Source of the DNA: Psychromonas aquimarina ATCC BAA-1526
GTDB taxonomy: Bacteria; Pseudomonadota; Gammaproteobacteria; Enterobacterales; Psychromonadaceae
Assembly (NCBI RefSeq): GCF_000428725.1
Contig: NZ_AUAM01000034.1
Coordinates: 1-50,813, forward strand
Reading direction: 5' to 3'
DNA: 50,813 nt
Under the pieces are notes generated by a model. It was not told the DNA's origin. It saw only the letters and a program-made list of their open reading frames with translations, and did not search any database. Shown piece after piece: positions 8,950 through 17,865 of this stretch. Made by a program: the position numbers and the translations under genes. Every line of letters starts with the position of its first letter. Position 1 is the stretch's first letter.

Positions 8950-9768
8950 TTATCCTTTAGTGATGCCGTATGGCGTGAAATACTGTTGCTGTTCTTGTAC
9001 TTGACGAAATAAAGACACATTAAATTCAGAACGGGGTAATTCCTTATGATAAAGATGGATTTGGTTGGCCATAAAGAAAATATTATTTATTTGAATATCA
9101 GCCTGACGTAGACGAAATTCAATATCACTATCTTCTCCGATTCCAGGGGCTTCATAACGTTCATCAAAACCATTGATCTTTAATATATCTTCTTTATGAG
9201 CTGAAAAATTACAGCCAACTAGTCCTTTGTCTTTACGGTTGAGGAATTTTGAAAGTGGAAGCCAAGTGATACGCAGTCCCTTTTCAATATTTTTACCTCG
9301 ACTTAATGCGTAATCGGCTAAGATCGCCAGCATATGTGACTTGAACAGATTATTAGGGTGAGGCGTATTTTCTTGACGAATAATATCGCTAACCTTTGGT
9401 GATAGATCGGCTCTACGCCCATTGAGGCAAACATTTTTTTCTGCATGAGTCAGGTGGTCGACGACAAACTGATCTTGAGGGATACAATCACCATCAATAA
9501 AAATTAGGTACTCATTGCTTGCCGCCATAATGGCTTTATTGAGGATCTTGTTTTTCCTAAACCCCTTATCCTCATGCCAAACATGATGAATATCAAAGTT
9601 GTAATCTCTGGAAAGCGCCTCTACTTGGGTAACGTTCTCTTCTGCCGAACCATCATCAGCAATAACAACCTCAAAGTTATTTTCATATTGATTATTCAAA
9701 GCGGTTAATATCATCTTTAAACTTGTTACATTATTATAAAAAGCAATAATTATGCTGGCTTTAAGCAT
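8950..9768 (-). CDS. Family 2 glycosyltransferase, paralog of its neighbour
   Basis: A 272-residue GT-A enzyme starting MLKASIIIAFYNNVTSLKMI, with IADDGS (36-41), DGDC at 92-95 and a C-terminal VGCNFSAHKEDILKINGFDE plus GIGEDSDIEFRLR. The frame stays open 39 codons further upstream, but the ATG at 9766-9768 is chosen because AGGAG lies just before it and homologs begin at this KASIIIAFYN strand. This start overlaps the stop of the O-antigen-ligase gene by 8 bp, which indicates translational coupling in one minus-strand operon. The same fold and motifs as the downstream gene suggest tandem duplication. They probably add successive hexoses to the outer core. Confidence 0.9.
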   Translation of the reverse strand: MLKASIIIAFYNNVTSLKMILTALNNQYENNFEVVIADDGSAEENVTQVEALSRDYNFDIHHVWHEDKGFRKNKILNKAIMAASNEYLIFIDGDCIPQDQFVVDHLTHAEKNVCLNGRRADLSPKVSDIIRQENTPHPNNLFKSHMLAILADYALSRGKNIEKGLRITWLPLSKFLNRKDKGLVGCNFSAHKEDILKINGFDERYEAPGIGEDSDIEFRLRQADIQINNIFFMANQIHLYHKELPRSEFNVSLFRQVQEQQQYFTPYGITKG

Positions 9769-10975
9769 GAGCTTTCTCCTGCAGGCTTGGTAGGGAAATA
9801 GATATAAAATAGAAAAAACAAATGGTTTGATACTCAAGCTGATTAGTATAGAACATACCAATAATGAAAAAGGCAACGATGACACTTAACCCCGAATATT
9901 TTATGTTGGGGCTAGCTTTCATAATTTGTCTAGTGATGAGTACTATTAGTACTAAGAACATTAATTCATAGACAATACCAAGTTTATTTGTCGCATCCAG
10001 AATACCATTGTGGTTATCGCGAAAAGAAAAGTCAGGATAGTCACTCAGTATATTATCATTTAAACTATTGATATATATACTGTACTCTCTTTCGAAATCA
10101 ATAAGCCCAGTGCCAAAGAAGAAGGTGGTTGGATTATTTTTCAGGTTATCAACAGCAAATAAATAGCCGGACTCCCACATTTTAATTCGTGCTGAGTTAG
10201 ATCCATCTGTTGTTGTATTTGCGATACTTGCTATTCTGCCTTCTACGACATTGACTGTTGATGGAAAGATAAACATCAATAGTGGCAATACGATTAATAA
10301 AATTGCGGATAACTTCAATAACACATATCGTTTGTAAATGACAAGGTATAATACCGTTACGATGACAGTAGCCAGCATCCCACCTCGTGAGCCACTTAGG
10401 ATAAGACAGGCATATCCAATGATTATCAATAATAGGTATAGAATTCTTTTCTGTTTTTTCTCCTTGGCATCTAATAGTAGAGGTAATAGAAAGACTAGGA
10501 AGTAGGTAAGCATTTCTGACCAGCGACCAAGATCAAAAAAGCTAGTGACTCTTTCTCCATGCCAGGCACCAAGGTGATATGCCTGATAAGCAACATTAAC
10601 AGCAGCTACCATAAATCCGGCACATACTGAATTTATTGCTAGGCTCTTGTTCTCTGCATCCATGTTGAGTATAAACAGACAAGGAATGACTAATAAAAAA
10701 GCAGCTTTACGGGCAAAATAAATCGTATCCGCTAAGTTAGAGGGGTAGACGAGCGTTGACAGCAGACCAATAATATACAACGAAATAGATAAAAGAAAGA
10801 TCTTGTTATTCGCCATTTGTGTCCAATAATTTTTATCACTAATGAGCTGATAAAAAAAGAGGATAAAGAGCAGTACGACTGATATATTCAGCCCCGCTTT
10901 TGACGTAAAGACAGAAAAACCAAAGAAAATAATAATGGCTTTTTCAAGACTCTTGATTTTTATTAGGTGTTTCAT
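9761..10975 (-). CDS. O-antigen ligase (WaaL/Wzy_C family) membrane protein
   Basis: A 404-residue polytopic inner-membrane protein with about ten or more hydrophobic segments and one large polar loop around residues 230-325 (NVVEGRIASIANTTTDGSNS and RDNHNGILDATNKLG). The membrane segments flank the LSGSRGGMLATVIV motif typical of the Wzy_C/O-antigen ligase family, and the loop has the RIKMWESGYLFA pattern. Such proteins either join O-antigen to lipid A-core in the periplasm or polymerise O-units. Its place in a core locus favours WaaL. Length is close to E. coli WaaL (419). The ATG overlaps by ATGA the stop of a degraded gene fragment upstream. Confidence 0.85.
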   Translation of the reverse strand: MKHLIKIKSLEKAIIIFFGFSVFTSKAGLNISVVLLFILFFYQLISDKNYWTQMANNKIFLLSISLYIIGLLSTLVYPSNLADTIYFARKAAFLLVIPCLFILNMDAENKSLAINSVCAGFMVAAVNVAYQAYHLGAWHGERVTSFFDLGRWSEMLTYFLVFLLPLLLDAKEKKQKRILYLLLIIIGYACLILSGSRGGMLATVIVTVLYLVIYKRYVLLKLSAILLIVLPLLMFIFPSTVNVVEGRIASIANTTTDGSNSARIKMWESGYLFAVDNLKNNPTTFFFGTGLIDFEREYSIYINSLNDNILSDYPDFSFRDNHNGILDATNKLGIVYELMFLVLIVLITRQIMKASPNIKYSGLSVIVAFFIIGMFYTNQLEYQTICFFYFISISLPSLQEKAHA

Positions 10976-11230
10976 TGCTTTTTATGTGCCTTCGTGAGTT
11001 TTTCTAGACTGTCAGCATGCATCTCTGCACTAAAGTGAGACTCGTCCTATCTTTTAAACCTTGTGCCAGCAAGCTGAAATCTTTGAATATCATTATCAGC
11101 TTGATAATTTGATACAAAATGTCCTTTATGTTGAACGCTGAACATAGAGTATTGATAATCATATCTTCAATTTCCCACCATACCTTGAAAACAATTGATT
11201 TGACATTAAATTAATCAACAATATTATTCA
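10972..11230 (-). pseudogene. Decayed glycosyltransferase 3' end
   Basis: Minus-strand frame fragments directly upstream of the O-antigen ligase gene look like the C-terminus of a GT4-type glycosyltransferase. One frame reads through EIEDMIINTL and then IFKDFSLLAQGLKDR. Near 11046-11055 it must shift to continue as DESHFSAEMHADSLEKLTKA and stop at TGA 10972-10974, which overlaps the ligase ATG as ATGA. The pattern (helical tail, then F-S-A-E-x-H-A-x-x-L) and the operon-style overlap suggest a once-functional gene now frameshifted and missing its 5' part. Confidence 0.4.
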
Positions 11231-11465
11231 GGGAAAGAATATCACAACTATCCATAAGAGTACTTTCTTTGCAGTCCTATTAGCATTTTCCAAAAGCTAA
11301 CCTTTTCAGAGACATTGTATCCTGAAAAACTCAGATAATCTCGCCTGTAAACTTATTCGTTATATTCTCCCTTTTAAGTCGTAGATAAAATCCATTTAAA
11401 CAGTAAAATAAAATATATAAAAAACAGGTATACTACTGCTATACAGCTTGAAATGGTTAATTTTT
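11231..11465. other. Upstream region of waaA
   Basis: AT-rich DNA without a convincing reading frame on either strand. It should contain the waaA promoter. Several TATA-like strings occur near 11412-11445, but no well-spaced -35/-10 pair stands out. Confidence 0.4.
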
Positions 11466-12731
11466 ATGTTTTTTATTTACAATCTACTGCTTACTTTAAT
11501 ATCTCCCATATTTATCTACACCTTATATCGACCAAAAGAAGGCAAACCACCCTTCGGGCCACGCTGGAAAGAGCACTTTGGTTTTTCCTCGCCTTTAAAC
11601 TCAGCTGCCCCACCGGTCTGGATCCACACAGTATCTGTTGGAGAGGTTATTGCGGCTACTCCCCTGATAAAAAAAATCAAAGATGCACATCCCGAGCTGA
11701 GTATATTAGTCACCACGACCACCAGCACCGGTGCAGAGCAGGCTGCTAAATTAGGCTCGTTAGTCGAACATAGATATATGCCACTGGATTTTAGCTTTGC
11801 AGTAAAACGTTTTATCAAAATAATACAGCCTCAGCAGCTTCTTATTATGGAAACAGAGCTATGGCCGAATACACTTAGTGCGGCGGCAGAAGCCGGCATT
11901 CCAATTACTATTGTCAATGCACGATTATCCGAGCGCTCCTGTTCCCGTTACGCCAAAGTACAAGGGGTTTTTAACTTATTATCAAAAGATATTACTCAGA
12001 TTTTGTGTCAGACAAAAGATGATTCTTTACGTTTTCAAAAATTGGGTATTGAAAGCAGTAGAATCAAAATCACCGGCTCTATCAAGTTTGATATCAGCAT
12101 CTCAAAGGAAGATATAAATAAAGGCTTTGAACTTAGAAAACAGATCGGCAGTACACGGCCGGTATGGATTGCGGCAAGCACTCACCCGGGTGAAGATGAA
12201 CAACTCTTCAATGCGCATAAATCATTATTAACTACACAGCCTGAAGCACTGCTTATTCTTGTCCCAAGACACCCAGAACGTTTTACTTCGATGTTTAAGC
12301 TAAGTGAAGAAAGCGGCTTTAATACCGTCTGCCGTTCAAATAATGAGCCTGTAGAAAAAGTAACACAGGTTTATCTAGGTGATACAATGGGCGAGATGCT
12401 GAGCTTAATTCAAGCTGCCGATATCTGTTTTATGGCGGGCAGTTTAATCGGAGATAAAGTCGGCGGACATAATGTTCTTGAACCCGCCGCACTGGCAAAA
12501 CCAATATTGACCGGCCCGAGTTATTATAATTTCACCGATATTACCAGGGAGCTTGTTAACAATAAAGCCTGTACAATCTGCGCAGACAGCGGGCAAATAA
12601 CAGCCCAACTGCAGAAACTATTTAGCGCTCCAGAATTACGAATGCAGCAGGGAGAAGCTGCTGTTCATGTGGTTAACAGCAACAAAGGCGCCATCAAAAA
12701 ATCGATTGAATTTTTACCCGCCTTTGTTTGA
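11466..12731 (+). CDS. waaA: 3-deoxy-D-manno-octulosonate (Kdo) transferase
   Basis: Transfers Kdo from CMP-Kdo to lipid IVA on the cytoplasmic side of the inner membrane. The protein opens with a hydrophobic anchor (MFFIYNLLLTLISPIFIYTL), followed by GPRWKEHFGF, WIHTVSVGEVIAATPLI, METELWPN, VNARLSERSCSRYAK, ITGSIKFD, AASTHPGEDE and the C-terminal GGHNVLEPAALAKPILTGP, all WaaA hallmarks. I chose the ATG at 11466 (421 residues) because it aligns with the E. coli start. A TTG at 11448 in the same frame would add six residues. Neither has a clear ribosome site. With kdkA adjacent, the enzyme is probably monofunctional, adding one Kdo, which is inference. Confidence 0.95.
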   Translation: MFFIYNLLLTLISPIFIYTLYRPKEGKPPFGPRWKEHFGFSSPLNSAAPPVWIHTVSVGEVIAATPLIKKIKDAHPELSILVTTTTSTGAEQAAKLGSLVEHRYMPLDFSFAVKRFIKIIQPQQLLIMETELWPNTLSAAAEAGIPITIVNARLSERSCSRYAKVQGVFNLLSKDITQILCQTKDDSLRFQKLGIESSRIKITGSIKFDISISKEDINKGFELRKQIGSTRPVWIAASTHPGEDEQLFNAHKSLLTTQPEALLILVPRHPERFTSMFKLSEESGFNTVCRSNNEPVEKVTQVYLGDTMGEMLSLIQAADICFMAGSLIGDKVGGHNVLEPAALAKPILTGPSYYNFTDITRELVNNKACTICADSGQITAQLQKLFSAPELRMQQGEAAVHVVNSNKGAIKKSIEFLPAFV

Positions 12732-12744
12732 AGAAAAAACACCA

Positions 12745-13446
12745 TTAAGACTGGCTCTGATACCCCTGCATTAAAGTCATCCAGTCTGTTTCCTGCCAGT
12801 TTAAAGTGTTGTTAATATTTTTCTCTTTACGAAACGAACGTAACAAACGCTCCAGTGTTTGATGTTTCCAGCCCCCGTTTTTCCGTTGTTCGCATTTATC
12901 AAAATCAATTAACCAGACTTTATCTGAATTATCCAGCATAATATTGTGGCTGTTCATATCGCTGTGGTAAATATTATTATCATGAAATAAACGAATTACC
13001 CGGCCGATTTCTAACCACTGCAACTCACTGATTACTTGTCGACTTAAAACAGCAACTAAATCCTCTGCACCTTCAATCAGTTCAATAATCAAATCCGCCT
13101 GATAAAACAGGGCTTTTTTTGTAATACGGCCGGCATAGGGTAATGGGATAGGTAAACCTAATTGCGACATCTTTTCTAATAAAGAGAACTCTTTATAAGC
13201 ACGTGTATTTTTCAAACCGCAATACAGGAAATTATCCGGATTAATTCTGCCGATTAAACCGCCGCGATAATAATGGCGTAACACATACTTTTTCTGTTGG
13301 TGCTGAAAAAACCAGGTTGTACCGCGTCCGACAGAACTGCCTGTTATCAGATTATTAGCCTGCAGGTAATCATGTTCAAAAAGCGAAGCAGAAAAAGTAT
13401 CGTCGTTAAAAAAACAGGTTTGTTTGTTTAATTTATTAATTTTCAC
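12745..13446 (-). CDS. kdkA: 3-deoxy-D-manno-octulosonic acid kinase
   Basis: Phosphorylates the 4-position of Kdo in the LPS inner core, using ATP. The 233-residue protein has a small protein-kinase-like fold: glycine loop SSVGRGTTWFF (38-48), catalytic loop HSDMNSHNIML (161-171) and metal-binding DFDK (181-184), the arrangement known for KdkA. It converges with waaA and is divergent from the heptosyltransferase I gene, whose start lies about 105 bp away. In Haemophilus influenzae kdkA also neighbours opsX. The phosphate takes the place of a second Kdo in such cores. Confidence 0.93.
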   Translation of the reverse strand: MKINKLNKQTCFFNDDTFSASLFEHDYLQANNLITGSSVGRGTTWFFQHQQKKYVLRHYYRGGLIGRINPDNFLYCGLKNTRAYKEFSLLEKMSQLGLPIPLPYAGRITKKALFYQADLIIELIEGAEDLVAVLSRQVISELQWLEIGRVIRLFHDNNIYHSDMNSHNIMLDNSDKVWLIDFDKCEQRKNGGWKHQTLERLLRSFRKEKNINNTLNWQETDWMTLMQGYQSQS

Positions 13447-13552
13447 ATTTATGACTTTATTTGGATAAATGAAGGTCTGTTATTTTACATTAGCAATCGT
13501 CCTTTGCATAATGTCGCACTTGTTCCTCATATTTTCTTTTAATAGGTTTTTT

Positions 13553-14599
13553 ATGCCCTTATTCACCTCCGCACCTAAATCAATCTGCATTTTGCGCCTT
13601 AGTGCAATTGGGGATGTTTGTCATGCAGTTGCCTGTGTGCAGGCAATTCAAAGACAATGGCCGGAAACTAAAATAACCTGGGTAACGGGAAAATTAGAAG
13701 CACAGTTACTGCAAAACCTCGCAAATATTGAAGTGATCAGTTTTGATAAGAAATTAGGCTGGAAAGCTTATTTTCAGTTACGAAAACAGTTAAAAAATCA
13801 TCGCTTTGACGCCCTGCTGCATATGCAGGCGGCTTTACGTTCCAGCCTAGTCAGTTTAATGATTAAAGCTAAGATTAAACTTGGATTTGATAAAGCACGA
13901 GCGAAAGATAGTCAGTGGTTGTTTACTAACAAAAAAATCGATACAGCTAAATCATCGCATGTACTGGATGGTTTTATGGCTTTTGCTGAAAAACTTGGTG
14001 TACAGGATTTAACGGTAAAATGGGAACTGCAGTTACCGCCAGAAAGTAAACAAAAAGCGGCGCACCTTATTAATAATAAACCGACCTTTATTATCAGCCC
14101 GGCAGCCAGTAAAGCTTATAAAAACTGGACAGTTGAGGGTTACAGCGCGGCTGCAAACCATGCGCTCAAGCAGGGGTATCAGGTTTTAATCTGCGGAGCA
14201 CCAACTGCACTGGAAAAAACATTAGCAGAGCAGATTGTTAATAATACTCAGCAGCAGGCTAAAAACTTAATCGGCCAAACCACCTTGATTGAGCTTGTTG
14301 CATTAATCAGACAGGCAGATATTTTACTGGCGCCGGATACCGGCCCTACTCATATGGCAACCATGGTTAATACCCCGGTTATTGGTTTATACGCCCACCA
14401 CAACCCTAAACGTACCGGCCCCTACACACAGTTAAATCATGTTGTCAGTGTTTATGAGGAGCTGATCACCAGACAGACCGGTAAAACCATTAGTGAGCTT
14501 CCATGGCGGGCACGGGTAAAAGATGCAGATGCAATGCAGCTGATATCCATTGAGTCAGTTACCAGAATGTTTGATCAGATAATTACAGAGCAGGAATAG
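13553..14599 (+). CDS. opsX: Heptosyltransferase I of the OpsX type
   Basis: A GT9 enzyme of 348 residues that should add the first heptose to phosphorylated Kdo. It opens with MPLFTSAPKSICILRLSAIG, closely matching Haemophilus OpsX as I remember it, and has SPAASKAYKNWTVEGY, LIGQTTLIELVALI and APDTGPTHMATMVNTPVIGL, the ADP-heptose-binding pattern of the family. The frame is open 28 codons further upstream, but that extension is hydrophobic and unlike the family, so the ATG at 13553 is preferred. It is followed after 4 bp by the LgtF-type glucosyltransferase gene, forming a two-gene operon. The alternative name waaC would describe the same activity. Confidence 0.88.
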   Translation: MPLFTSAPKSICILRLSAIGDVCHAVACVQAIQRQWPETKITWVTGKLEAQLLQNLANIEVISFDKKLGWKAYFQLRKQLKNHRFDALLHMQAALRSSLVSLMIKAKIKLGFDKARAKDSQWLFTNKKIDTAKSSHVLDGFMAFAEKLGVQDLTVKWELQLPPESKQKAAHLINNKPTFIISPAASKAYKNWTVEGYSAAANHALKQGYQVLICGAPTALEKTLAEQIVNNTQQQAKNLIGQTTLIELVALIRQADILLAPDTGPTHMATMVNTPVIGLYAHHNPKRTGPYTQLNHVVSVYEELITRQTGKTISELPWRARVKDADAMQLISIESVTRMFDQIITEQE

Positions 14600-14603
14600 A
14601 TAA

Positions 14604-15383
14604 ATGTCAGAAAATAAAATCAGCGCGATTATCATCACTAAAAATGAACAAAACAACCTTCCCACATGTTTAGATTCTTTAACCTGGGTTGATGAGATTA
14701 TTATTGTCGACTCGGGAAGCCGCGATCAGACAGAAAATATTGCTGAAAAGTACGGTGCTAAATTTTACTCTCATACAAACTGGCAGGGTTTTGGTAAACA
14801 AAAACAGCTTGCGCAAAATTATGCCAGCAGCAAATGGATTTTAGCCATTGATGCCGACGAAGTTGTTTCACCGCAATTACAGCAGTCAATTCAGCAGCAG
14901 ATCAGCAAAGCTGATACGAACACTGTTTTCAAAATACAGCGTAAAACCTGGGTCTTCGGGCGCTTTCTAGAGCACTCCGGCTGGGTTGACAAAATCATCC
15001 GCGTTTATCCGAAAAATATCGCACGCTATAACGATGCGCTTGTTCACGAAAAAATTGTCACAAATGATAATGTAAAAACAGTTCAATTAGACGGCGATCT
15101 TTTTCATTACTCCTACGGTGACATGGAAAATTACTTAGTTAAATCAGCCAGTTACGGAAAAGCCTGGGCAGACGGACGACAAGCAAGAGGAAAAAAATCC
15201 AGCCTGACACAAGGTTTTACCCATGCGCTAGGCTGTTTTGTAAAGATGTATCTGTTAAAACGCGGCTTTTTAGACGGTAAACAAGGTTTACTGATTGCTA
15301 TACTTTCAGCGCACTCTACCTTTATCAAATACGCAGATCTTTGGATTCGCAATAACGATTCAAGAGCAGATAAAAACAACTAG
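14604..15383 (+). CDS. LPS inner-core glucosyltransferase (LgtF/WaaE type, GT2)
   Basis: A 259-residue GT-A enzyme with the compact layout of the LgtF/WaaE/KdtX group, which adds a beta-glucose to HepI. Seen: IIITKNEQNNLPTCLDSLTW at the N-terminus, VDSGSRDQT (35-43), the metal-binding DADE (83-86), and RIYP-like RVYPK followed by DALVHEKI and a C-terminal helix-rich tail with a hydrophobic stretch (GLLIAILSAHSTFIKY). It starts 4 bp after the OpsX-type gene, so the two are surely cotranscribed and probably act one after the other on the same acceptor. The exact sugar is inferred from the family. Confidence 0.88.
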   Translation: MSENKISAIIITKNEQNNLPTCLDSLTWVDEIIIVDSGSRDQTENIAEKYGAKFYSHTNWQGFGKQKQLAQNYASSKWILAIDADEVVSPQLQQSIQQQISKADTNTVFKIQRKTWVFGRFLEHSGWVDKIIRVYPKNIARYNDALVHEKIVTNDNVKTVQLDGDLFHYSYGDMENYLVKSASYGKAWADGRQARGKKSSLTQGFTHALGCFVKMYLLKRGFLDGKQGLLIAILSAHSTFIKYADLWIRNNDSRADKNN

Positions 15384-15468
15384 CCCAGCATATATACTGT
15401 TACCAGTCGAAATGCATTTTGAATGATAACGGGTATAAAGGGAGCATTTCAGTATGCTCCCATCTAGA

Positions 15469-16494
15469 TTAGTTAAAACTATGGCCTTGTAAGAAAACTG
15501 ATAACTCTTTCATTACCAGATTAATATCAATCGACTGCATATTCTCCTGACTTTTATCATTACTGGCAGGAATAAAAGCGATATGCCGCCCTTCACCATT
15601 TAAAGGTTTCCAGCGAAGCGGTGTCGCGCTGCGTTTAGCCGGGAAGAAACCAGCCGTTAATACATCGGCCGCTCCGGCAATATGCAACGGCCCCGTAGAG
15701 CCTGCAATAAACAGATCTGCACAGCTGATTGTCTGACAGAATGAAGTTAAACCTAAAGTAGACTGATACGGATAAGAAGGTATATCTGCTTTTAGTAAAT
15801 TCTGCAGTTGTCCGGCCTGCTCTTCTTCTCCCGGTCCGGCAGTTAATATAAAGCCGATACCCGAGAACTTTTCATGCAGCAGCTGAATTAACTGCGCATA
15901 CTGCTGCAGCGACAAGTTATTTGCACTGCCACCGCTGCCCGCATGAATAAAACACAACTTATTAACTGTTGCGGGTAATTTTTCTAACAGTGAGTTTCTT
16001 AACTCTTCTTTTAACTGCAGGTCAGTATTTAAAAATGGAGCATCACCTTCTACTGGAGAGATATTCTTTTTTTGCAAAAAGTGGCGAATAAGATCCAGGT
16101 TATACTCGGACTCCGGCTTTGCCGACTGTGAACGGCGCTGCTTTAAGCGATCGGTAAATAAAAACTGCGCCCATTTTGTCGCAGGCGCCAGGCGATAGGA
16201 AATTCCAGCTTTTCGCCCTAACTGTGCATTACGGGTAGTGGAAAAGAGGCAGATATAATCACTGTAGTTTTCAGCTTTTATCTCTTTTATCAGTCTGCTT
16301 TGTTGTGATTTACAGGCATCATCAATAATCACATTATCTATCCACGGACAAAGCTCTGCTAAGGGTTTTGTATAAGCAGGCACTAAAGCATCAATCTGCA
16401 TATCGGGCATCGACTTTTTAAGCATGGCAAAACTTGGCCATGCCAGCATAAAATCACCGATTTTATCATTGCGTACAACAAGTATTTTAGACAT
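15469..16494 (-). CDS. GT9-family heptosyltransferase-like protein
   Basis: A 341-residue GT9 protein: SKILVVRNDKIGDFMLAWPS at the start, with the conserved Asp in IGD, LAPATKWAQ, FIHAGSGGSANNLSLQQYAQ, and the donor-site FIAGSTGPLHIAGAADVLTAG. The usual D-S/T-G-P-x-H loop reads GSTGPLH, so the family's Asp at this position is Gly-Ser, a departure from waaF and opsX in this window. It may be a heptosyltransferase III or may transfer another sugar. An in-frame GTG lies just before the chosen ATG. AGGAG is 14 bp from the ATG and 11 bp from the GTG, so either is possible. It converges on the LgtF-type gene. Confidence 0.85.
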   Translation of the reverse strand: MSKILVVRNDKIGDFMLAWPSFAMLKKSMPDMQIDALVPAYTKPLAELCPWIDNVIIDDACKSQQSRLIKEIKAENYSDYICLFSTTRNAQLGRKAGISYRLAPATKWAQFLFTDRLKQRRSQSAKPESEYNLDLIRHFLQKKNISPVEGDAPFLNTDLQLKEELRNSLLEKLPATVNKLCFIHAGSGGSANNLSLQQYAQLIQLLHEKFSGIGFILTAGPGEEEQAGQLQNLLKADIPSYPYQSTLGLTSFCQTISCADLFIAGSTGPLHIAGAADVLTAGFFPAKRSATPLRWKPLNGEGRHIAFIPASNDKSQENMQSIDINLVMKELSVFLQGHSFN

Positions 16495-16728
16495 CACTTA
16501 TTCTATTTCTCCTTAATTAGCTATACATTGTACTGTATTTTTAAGATTCTTGAAATTAGCTGTGAAGACAAGCGCTTTATTGACGACTGCATTACGAATA
16601 TGTTTGTACATAAAATAAAAGAGACTTAAACTGCATGGTTGATATTCATTAATGAGTGAACATTAGAGTTATTAAATTCAATTGATCGTCATTTAATGAA
16701 ATTGGCTATTTTAATTCAAAGGTACTCA

Positions 16729-17769
16729 ATGAAGGTCTTAATAATTCGCTCAGGCGCACTTGGTGATACTGTTTTTGCAAGTGCAGCGATATCAGCAATT
16801 CAACAAAATTTACCTAAAAGTACGCAGATTAACTGGCTGGGAACACCTTTAGCTCACTCTCTTTTTAAACATGATCCGCGGATTCATGATGTCTATTCAA
16901 TCAAACATAAAAAAATCCCCACTTTATTCAACTCTGATAAAAAGCGTATCATTTCCGACAGCCAGTCCAGCCCATATGATCTTATTATCAACTTAGAAAA
17001 CAGCCCGTATTTTTTCTCTTTAATGAAGAAAATAAATGCTCAACATAAAGTTGGACTACCATATACCGAAGGTCCTGTAGAACAAAATAATGAACATGCT
17101 GTCCAGGCAATGCTGCGTATTGTTAAATTAGGACTAGGTAAACTCAAATCTAATTGTAATGTTGAACAATCAGCACCAACTTTAACCGGCAGTGATTTTC
17201 CTCCTTTACAAAAAAAATTCAATTTAACAAGACCTTATATTGTACTACACCCTGGGAACAGCCATGTAGGGCGTTCAAATCCAATAAACTACCGAGCCTG
17301 GCCGTCCAGTCATTGGCAGACTCTAGCTAAAAGCTTAACTGCCCAATACAAAGAAACGCATCAAATTATTTTAATCGGCAGCCCAGAAGAAAAAAACTTA
17401 GCTGATGGGATTGAAAAAGAAGCGAACAATAATAACGCACTGAATTTATGTGGAAAAACCACTATTAGTGAACTGATCACACTGATCGAGCATGCCGATT
17501 GCGTAATAACAACAGATACCGGTCCATCACATATAGCATCGGCAGTGAATACCCCGGTATTCGCTATTATTGGTCCAAATGATTATCGACAAACAGGGCC
17601 CTATGCACATTCAGACAACCAGGTTGAAATAATTTCACTAGCTCTTCCATGCAGCCCATGTTTACCAGACGGCAGTATTAAACAATGTACAAATAATATC
17701 TGCATGCAGAAACTACAACCTGAACTAGTCATGCAGAAAATAAGCAGACAGCTCGATGAGTCTAAATAG
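16729..17769 (+). CDS. GT9-family heptosyltransferase-like protein
   Basis: A 346-residue GT9 enzyme beginning MKVLIIRSGALGDTVFASAA. Other hallmarks are LHPGNSHVGRSN, AWPSSHWQTLAKSL, LCGKTTISELITLIEHAD, and TTDTGPSHIASAVNTPVFAI (the D-T-G-P-x-H donor loop, intact here). A C-terminal cysteine cluster (CSPCLPDG, then CTNNIC) recalls the one in waaF. The frame extends 11 codons further upstream, but AAAGG lies about 5 bp before the ATG at 16729 and the family starts there. It closes the LPS locus and ends at a strong bidirectional terminator shared with pgi. The specific linkage made is not readable from sequence. Confidence 0.86.
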   Translation: MKVLIIRSGALGDTVFASAAISAIQQNLPKSTQINWLGTPLAHSLFKHDPRIHDVYSIKHKKIPTLFNSDKKRIISDSQSSPYDLIINLENSPYFFSLMKKINAQHKVGLPYTEGPVEQNNEHAVQAMLRIVKLGLGKLKSNCNVEQSAPTLTGSDFPPLQKKFNLTRPYIVLHPGNSHVGRSNPINYRAWPSSHWQTLAKSLTAQYKETHQIILIGSPEEKNLADGIEKEANNNNALNLCGKTTISELITLIEHADCVITTDTGPSHIASAVNTPVFAIIGPNDYRQTGPYAHSDNQVEIISLALPCSPCLPDGSIKQCTNNICMQKLQPELVMQKISRQLDESK

Positions 17770-17805
17770 AAATTTTATTTACAATAAGCATTAAGACTCA
17801 CATAC

Positions 17806-17836
17806 AAAAAAGCAGCTGATAAACAGCTGCTTTTTT
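17806..17836. terminator. Bidirectional terminator between the last LPS gene and pgi
   Basis: A 13-bp perfect inverted repeat (17806-17818 with 17824-17836) around ATAAA, with A-runs on the left and T-runs on the right, so it works for both convergent genes. Confidence 0.88.
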
Positions 17837-17865
17837 ATGCCAGCAATAAATTATTTGTTAATAAC

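Noticed and set aside
13469-13552. N-terminal hydrophobic extension of the OpsX-type protein as a membrane anchor
   Set aside because: Homologs start at the MPLFTSAPKS position, and the upstream frame is probably open by chance.
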